Positions 44,399 to 48,210 of a stretch of DNA of 48,210 bases are shown piece by piece. Origin of the DNA: Polaromonas sp. (GTDB taxonomy: Bacteria > Pseudomonadota > Gammaproteobacteria > Burkholderiales > Burkholderiaceae_C). A program made the translations under genes and the position numbers. Position 1 is the first letter of the stretch. Every line of letters starts with the position of its first letter. The DNA is taken from contig NZ_JAQSDN010000026.1 of NCBI RefSeq assembly GCF_029945925.1, positions 1 to 48,210 on the forward strand. Reading direction: 5' to 3'. Below the pieces are notes generated by a model. It saw only the letters and a program-made list of their open reading frames with translations. It was not told the origin of the DNA and ran no database searches.

Positions 44399-45316
44399 AT
44401 GGCCTCCACCCTGCCGCAGGCCTGGTTTGAAGGCTTCGAAGCACGCGACTTCGAAGTCAACGGCACCTCCATCTTCGCCCGCTACGGCGGCAATGCCGCC
44501 GGCCCGACGCTGTTGCTGCTGCACGGTTTTCCGCAAAGCCATGTGATGTGGCACCGCGTGGCGCTGGCGCTGCAGGCGTACTTTTTTCTGGTCCTGCCCG
44601 ACCTGCGCGGCTACGGCGACTCGTCCAAGGTGGCCGGCCTGCCCGACCACAGCAACTACAGCAAACGCAACATGGCCCAGGATGCCATCGGTGTGATGGA
44701 CGCGCTGGGCCGCGGCAACTTCCGCCTGTGCGGCCACGACCGCGGCGGCCGCGTGGCGCACCGCCTGGCCGTGGACCACCCCGGGCGCGTGGACCGGCTG
44801 TGCCTGATCGACATTGCACCCACGCTGGACATGTACAACGCCACCGACATGCGTTTTGCCACCGCGTATTACCACTGGTTCCACCTGATCCAGCCCACCC
44901 CCCTGCCCGAAACCATGATTGGCGGCTGCGCCGTCGCCTACCTGCACGCCAAGCTCGGCGGCTGGGGCAGCCGGGGCCTGAGCTACATCGAACCCGAGGC
45001 GCTGATCGAATACGAACGCTGCTTCTGCACACCCGAGGCGATCCACGCCGCCTGTGAGGACTACCGCGCCAGCGCCGGCATCGACCTGGTGCACGACCGC
45101 GAGAGCCGGGCGCGCGGCGGCAAGATCGCCTGCGACACCCATGTTCTGTGGGGTGAGCGCGGTGTGGTGCAGCAGCTGTTCCAGCCGCTCGACCTCTGGC
45201 AGGCGCAATGCGCCGGCATCGTCAGCGGCCAGGCTTTGCCGGCCGGGCATTTCATCCCCGAAGAGCTGCCGCTGGAAACGGCGCACGCCCTGCACACCTT
45301 CTTCAAATCACCATGA
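44399..45316 (+). CDS. Probable fluoroacetate dehalogenase (alpha/beta hydrolase)
   Basis: A 305-residue alpha/beta hydrolase with the full active site of fluoroacetate dehalogenases. The nucleophile Asp114 with carboxylate-binding Arg115 and Arg118 is in CGHDRGGRVAHRLA; Asp138 is in LIDIAPT; His159-Trp160 in YYHWFHL, Trp189 in LGGWG and Tyr222 in CEDYRA would form the halide pocket; the base His284 is in PAGHFIPEE. These correspond to D110, R111/R114, D134, H155/W156, W185, Y219 and H280 of the R. palustris enzyme (numbers from memory). It would convert haloacetate to glycolate. The OsmC gene overlaps its stop (ATGA). Haloacetate activity is a prediction. Confidence 0.85.
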   Translation: MASTLPQAWFEGFEARDFEVNGTSIFARYGGNAAGPTLLLLHGFPQSHVMWHRVALALQAYFFLVLPDLRGYGDSSKVAGLPDHSNYSKRNMAQDAIGVMDALGRGNFRLCGHDRGGRVAHRLAVDHPGRVDRLCLIDIAPTLDMYNATDMRFATAYYHWFHLIQPTPLPETMIGGCAVAYLHAKLGGWGSRGLSYIEPEALIEYERCFCTPEAIHAACEDYRASAGIDLVHDRESRARGGKIACDTHVLWGERGVVQQLFQPLDLWQAQCAGIVSGQALPAGHFIPEELPLETAHALHTFFKSP

Positions 45317-45789
45317 CGCACTACACCGCTGAAGTTTTATGGCTGCGCAACGAAGGCGACTTTGCGGGCAACCGCTACAGCCGCCGGCACCTGCTGCGTT
45401 TTGACGGGGGCCTGGAGGTGCCGGGTTCGTCCTCACCGCATGTGGTGCCGCTGCCAATGTCCGACGCCTCGGCGCTGGACCCGGAGGAAGCCTTTGTGTC
45501 CTCGCTGTCGAGCTGCCACATGTTGTGGTTCCTGTCGATTGCGGCCAAACGAAAATTCTGCGTGGACCGCTACTTCGACGCCGCGGAAGGGGTCATGGAA
45601 AGGAATGCTGATGGAAAAATGGCCATGACCCTGGTGACCCTGCGGCCCGACGTGGAGTTTTCCGGCGAACGCCAGCCGACCCGCGAAGAGCTGGACCGGC
45701 TGCACCATGAGGCACACGACGCCTGCTTCATCGCCAACTCGGTCAAGACCGAGGTGCGCTGCGAGCCGGTGTACGGTACGCTGGCATGA
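45313..45789 (+). CDS. OsmC-family peroxiredoxin-like protein
   Basis: A 158-residue OsmC/Ohr-family protein. The two redox cysteines are Cys68 in SSLSSCHMLWFL and Cys138 in AHDACFIANSVKTEV, matching the catalytic pair that reduces organic hydroperoxides. DPEEAFVSSLSSC is the helix start typical of the family. It is coupled to the dehalogenase by a 4-bp overlap and may protect against oxidative by-products, which is inference. Confidence 0.9.
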   Translation: MTHYTAEVLWLRNEGDFAGNRYSRRHLLRFDGGLEVPGSSSPHVVPLPMSDASALDPEEAFVSSLSSCHMLWFLSIAAKRKFCVDRYFDAAEGVMERNADGKMAMTLVTLRPDVEFSGERQPTREELDRLHHEAHDACFIANSVKTEVRCEPVYGTLA

Positions 45790-45815
45790 GCCGACGCCAT
45801 GCTTGAAAGGAAGAC

Positions 45816-46787
45816 ATGAAACACATCGCCATTCTCATCGCCCTTCTCGGCCTGCTGGCCGGCTGCGCTTCGCGCGAAGCGCTCAACCCCGCCGATCTCG
45901 AGCCGGGCCGCCTGCCGTCGCCGGACATCAGCCTGAACATTCCCGGCCTCGGCCCCTGCACCGACAGCCCGGACCGCACCTTGCGTATTGATTCGACCCA
46001 GCCGGTCCACATTCTGGTGCATGGCTGCTTTGGCTCCTCCGGCCAGTTTCGGGGGCTGGCCCAGGTGCTGGCCTTTCACGGCCAGCAAACGGCCTGTTTC
46101 ACCTATGACGACCGTGCCAGGCTCGCCGAAGTTGCCGACGAGCTGAGGCACGCCGTCGGCCAGCTCGCGGCGCAATCCAGGGTCCCCCAGGTCACGGTGA
46201 TCGGCCACAGCCAGGGCGCGCTGGTTGCGCGCAGGTCGATGACGGAATCTTTCGGCGCAGCGCCCTCGGGCCGCGCTGTCGATGTGCGCCTGGTGACCAT
46301 CTCCGGGCCTTTTGCCGGCATCGAGTCGGCCAGAACTTGCGGCAAGACCTGGCTCTACCCGCTCACCCTGGGCATGGTGCCGCTGAGCTGTTACCTGGTG
46401 ACAGGCCCGAAATGGGCCGACATCACCTATTCCTCGTCCTTCATTCGCGAGCCCGGTGCCCTGGCGCCACAAGTGGCCAACTACCTGAAGATAGACACCA
46501 ACGAAAGCGGCACTTGCCGGCGTGAAGAAAACGGGCGCTGTGTGGAAGGCGACGACATTTTTTCGCTGGCGGAGCAGCGCAACCCGCTGGTGGAAACCGA
46601 CACGCGGGCGCGCCGGGTGGAAGTCGATGCGGGCCATGTCGAGATCGTCGGCGACAAGCAGGTGGCCCCCAAAAAGCTGATTGCCATCTTGCAAGCCGAA
46701 GGCGTGCTTCGCCCCACGCCGGCCGCCAGCCTGCCCGCTTTCGGACTGCTGCTGGCGCGCGTCTACGAAGGCAAATCCGCCCCTTGA
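45816..46787 (+). CDS. Lipase-like alpha/beta-hydrolase lipoprotein
   Basis: A 323-residue envelope lipoprotein. The signal MKHIAILIALLGLLAGC has a lipobox LLAGC (Cys17). The hydrolase domain shows PVHILVHGCFGSSGQF (63-78), the nucleophile Ser132 in VIGHSQGALVARR, and a late His in VDAGHVEIVGD. This fits a lipase/esterase or PGAP1-like fold. GGAAG precedes the ATG. It follows the OsmC gene by 26 bp. Substrate unknown. Confidence 0.85.
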   Translation: MKHIAILIALLGLLAGCASREALNPADLEPGRLPSPDISLNIPGLGPCTDSPDRTLRIDSTQPVHILVHGCFGSSGQFRGLAQVLAFHGQQTACFTYDDRARLAEVADELRHAVGQLAAQSRVPQVTVIGHSQGALVARRSMTESFGAAPSGRAVDVRLVTISGPFAGIESARTCGKTWLYPLTLGMVPLSCYLVTGPKWADITYSSSFIREPGALAPQVANYLKIDTNESGTCRREENGRCVEGDDIFSLAEQRNPLVETDTRARRVEVDAGHVEIVGDKQVAPKKLIAILQAEGVLRPTPAASLPAFGLLLARVYEGKSAP

Positions 46788-46821
46788 CAACAAGCCATTA
46801 ACAACCAGCCCCCCCGACCCC

Positions 46822-47283
46822 ATGGCCTCTGCCATTCTGATTCGCCCGCTCCGCGAAACCGACTTCACCGCCTGGACGCCGCTCTGGGACGGCTACAACG
46901 CCTTTTACGGCCGCGAAGGCAAGACCGCGCTGGCCCCGGAAATCACGCAAATCACCTGGCAGCGCTTTTTTGATCCAGCCGAACCCGTCTTTGCCCTGGT
47001 CGCCGAGCGCGACGGCAAGCTCTGCGGCCTGACCCACTACCTGTACCACCGCAGCACCACCCGCATCGAGCTCACCTGTTACCTGCAGGACCTGTTCACC
47101 GATCCGCTAATTCGCGGCCAGGGTGTCGGGCGCGCCTTGATCGAAGGTGTGTACGCGCAGGCAAAGGCAGCGGGCATCAAACGGGTGTACTGGCAAACAC
47201 ACACCACCAATTCAGCCCGCCGGCTTCTTTATGACAAGGTGGCCCAACACATGGGCTTCATCGTTTATTCGCAGGAGGTTTGA
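46822..47283 (+). CDS. GNAT-family N-acetyltransferase
   Basis: A 153-residue acetyltransferase using acetyl-CoA. IRPLRETDFTAWTPLWDGYNAFYG begins the domain. The CoA-binding motif A is LQDLFTDPLIRGQGVGRALIEGV with R-GQGVG-R. YWQTHTTNSARRLLYDKVAQHMGFIVY is motif B. The ATG at 46822 (MASAILIRP) is chosen by fold; an upstream in-frame ATG lies inside the lipoprotein gene. It is followed by a family A repeat and a terminator. Confidence 0.92.
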   Translation: MASAILIRPLRETDFTAWTPLWDGYNAFYGREGKTALAPEITQITWQRFFDPAEPVFALVAERDGKLCGLTHYLYHRSTTRIELTCYLQDLFTDPLIRGQGVGRALIEGVYAQAKAAGIKRVYWQTHTTNSARRLLYDKVAQHMGFIVYSQEV

Positions 47284-47340
47284 AAGCCACGCGACGGTGC
47301 TGCTTGCCATGGACCTGTGACGTCCAGCGGCTAGCTTGAT

Positions 47341-47398
47341 CTGCTACAAAATAGATAGCTGCTTGCGCCCGTCCCCATTGGGCTGAAGCCCAAAAAGA
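47341..47398 (+). repeat. 60-bp dispersed repeat family A, copy 8
   Basis: The copy reads CTACAAAATAGATAGCTGC, TTGCGCCCGTCCCC, then TTGGGCTGAAGCCCAA, whose right end is a perfect 6-bp stem with TGAA loop. It lies between the GNAT gene and the cassette region. Confidence 0.85.
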
Positions 47399-47442
47399 CT
47401 ATTGAATTTGCCTGACCTGCGCGTCGGGAAGTGCAAAAAGGG

Positions 47443-47468
47443 AATTTGCGGTGTTTCGCAAATTTTTT
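47443..47468 (+). terminator. Rho-independent terminator
   Basis: The stem AATTTGCG/CGCAAATT (47443-47450 with 47457-47464) has a six-base loop and is followed by TTTT. It would stop transcription from the GNAT gene before the cassettes. The region is distinctly AT-rich. Confidence 0.7.
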
Positions 47469-47543
47469 ATACCTGTATGAATTTGCAGCGTATTGCGGTA
47501 AAACCCAACAGCCACGCCATTTGCAGGAGATTTTGATGACCAA

Positions 47544-47581
47544 GTTAAACCGCAGGTTTTGCGGTCGACATTACGTTAAAC
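47544..47581 (+). other. Integron recombination boundary (attI-like or secondary site)
   Basis: The core sequence GTTAAAC (47575-47581) fits the GTTRRRY crossover site and marks the left end of the first cassette, whose CDS starts four bases later. The 11-bp segment GTTAAACCGCA occurs twice, at 47544 and 47575. No good inverse core and paired arms are seen to its left, so it does not look like an attC. It may be an attI or a secondary insertion site. Confidence 0.5.
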
Positions 47582-47584
47582 CGC

Positions 47585-47893
47585 ATGTATCCCGTTGCCG
47601 CATTAGCTCAACAGATTGAACGCGAGTGGGCGCCCGAGCTGGCTACCTACTTCCAGAAAACCGCCGAAGAAGTGCTGTCGCCTGTTCGCCCTTGGTTTGA
47701 ATTCCCCCACGGCAAATTGCGGGTGGAATTGATGGATGGTTCAGTCGTGCAGTTCGAGTGCGCCCTACACCTTGTGAGTGATGCAAAGCGCGCAATTGCA
47801 GTGTTCACTGAGCACTGTGGGAACCATGTTTACCCGTACCACGAAGCGAGGGTCCACCGTGACGGAAAGTTGGTCTATGCGCAAGCGGTTTAA
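47585..47893 (+). CDS. Integron cassette protein, hypothetical
   Basis: A 102-residue soluble protein of unknown function: MYPVAALAQQIEREWAPELATYFQK, then KLRVELMDGSVVQFECALHLVSDAKRAIAVFTEHCGNHVYPYHEARVHRDGKLVY. It resembles, from memory, short hypothetical proteins often carried by integron cassettes. The start codon lies four bases after the left crossover site and its TAA stop (47891-47893) lies inside the attC left core, the tight packing typical of cassettes. Composition is less GC-rich than the neighbours, which suggests transfer. Confidence 0.8.
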   Translation: MYPVAALAQQIEREWAPELATYFQKTAEEVLSPVRPWFEFPHGKLRVELMDGSVVQFECALHLVSDAKRAIAVFTEHCGNHVYPYHEARVHRDGKLVYAQAV

Positions 47894-47947
47894 CTGGTCG
47901 GCCCAGAGGCGACGGCCCTTGGCCGCGCCTGGCCTTCAACGTTAGAC
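47888..47947 (+). other. attC recombination site (59-base element)
   Basis: The inverse core GTTTAAC (47888-47894) and core GTTAGAC (47941-47947) fit RYYYAAC and GTTRRRY. Between them is a strong hairpin: AGGCG-A-CGGCC, loop CTT, GGCCG-CGCCT, with a single extra base in one arm as in known attC sites. Total length is 60 bp. This defines a complete cassette of about 366 bp from 47576 to 47941. Confidence 0.85.
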
Positions 47948-47951
47948 CGCA

Positions 47952-48206
47952 ATGGCCAGATGTCCTGCTTGCGGTGCGTTCGTAAAACCTCTGTCGCAGC
48001 AGTGCGGCGAATGTGACGCGCAGTTTCTTTCGCCGGCCCCTGATACGCCCGTGCGTGCGAAGCGTCAAATCAGGGGGTTTCACGGCGGCGCTCTGGTTTG
48101 CTTTGGCATCGCCATCGGTTGCTACGTGGTGGGATCTGCCGCAGGGCTTGTGGGCTTTAGGGCTACGCTGAATAAGCCCTGGCCAAAGAGCACCTTGCTG
48201 CGTTGA
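47952..48206 (+). CDS. Second integron cassette protein: zinc-ribbon membrane protein
   Basis: An 84-residue protein that begins five bases after the attC core at 47941-47947, so it is the CDS of the next cassette. The N-terminus CPAC(G)-x10-CGEC (Cys4, Cys7, Cys18, Cys21 region) is a zinc-ribbon pattern. A hydrophobic segment GALVCFGIAIGCYVVGSAAGLVGF (about 46-69) is a probable membrane helix. The stop at 48204-48206 lies almost at the window end, so its own attC is outside. Function unknown. Confidence 0.7.
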   Translation: MARCPACGAFVKPLSQQCGECDAQFLSPAPDTPVRAKRQIRGFHGGALVCFGIAIGCYVVGSAAGLVGFRATLNKPWPKSTLLR

Positions 48207-48210
48207 CGGT

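Noticed and set aside
47284..47543. Remnant of an integron integrase between the GNAT gene and the cassettes
   Set aside because: The space is under 300 bp, is largely a family A repeat plus a terminator, and no tyrosine-recombinase motif can be read on either strand.
47503..47581. Possible upstream attC (ACCCAAC as inverse core to GTTAAAC)
   Set aside because: The core spacing would fit, but the arms next to the cores do not pair and no internal hairpin is seen.

Overview
The window is GC-rich, densely coded bacterial chromosome, most like a betaproteobacterium of the order Burkholderiales, family Comamonadaceae (Rhodoferax/Polaromonas-like). This rests on the gene orders gcr-apaG / rpe ... 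gph ... trpE-trpG ... trpD-trpC-ung and thiL ... pgpA-pncC, on a Bug/TctC-type binding protein, and on two short dispersed repeat families that I recall from this family. No species call is made.

Layout. 1-440: three tRNA genes on the minus strand (Tyr, Gly, Thr) with a visible promoter. 438-7080: minus-strand tryptophan operon trpE-trpG-ltaE-lysE-trpD-trpC-ung, in which a threonine aldolase and a LysE-type exporter sit between trpG and trpD. 7571-8158: a secreted chalcone-isomerase-like protein. 8180-14779: gph, a VIT-family metal transporter, a hybrid histidine kinase, a response regulator with cyclase and Hpt domains, and rpe. 14877-19983: apaG, the membrane protein called site-specific recombinase Gcr, a CPA2-type antiporter and a YbdK-like glutamate-cysteine ligase. 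20143-21117: thiL.

21105-32814 looks like an accessory block placed between thiL and its usual partners pgpA-pncC. It holds a LysR regulator with a palindromic operator, a Bug-type binding protein, a flavin monooxygenase, a broken LysR gene, an alpha/beta hydrolase, and a complete pgaABCD operon for poly-N-acetylglucosamine export. 33482-35797: pgpA, pncC and an MFS transporter. 35822-39009: a Tat-exported nitroreductase-like lipoprotein and an NAD(P)-binding protein divergent from a LysR regulator, with a strong palindrome between them. 39004-42577: a stand-alone two-domain ArsA ATPase, a degenerate ClpP-fold secreted protein and an FKBP isomerase. 42758-47283: a luciferase-like oxidoreductase, then a tight set with a SnoaL-like protein, a probable fluoroacetate dehalogenase, an OsmC protein, a lipase-like lipoprotein and a GNAT acetyltransferase.

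The right end (about 47544-48210) carries integron gene cassettes: one complete cassette closed by a well-formed 60-bp attC site, and the start of a second. No integrase gene is visible in the window.

The most notable structural signals are the cassette array; a roughly 60-bp repeat family with eight copies, four lying in frame inside or at the start of conserved genes (lysE, gph, thiL, pncC); and a longer GC-rich repeat that adds about 45 residues to LysE without breaking its frame.
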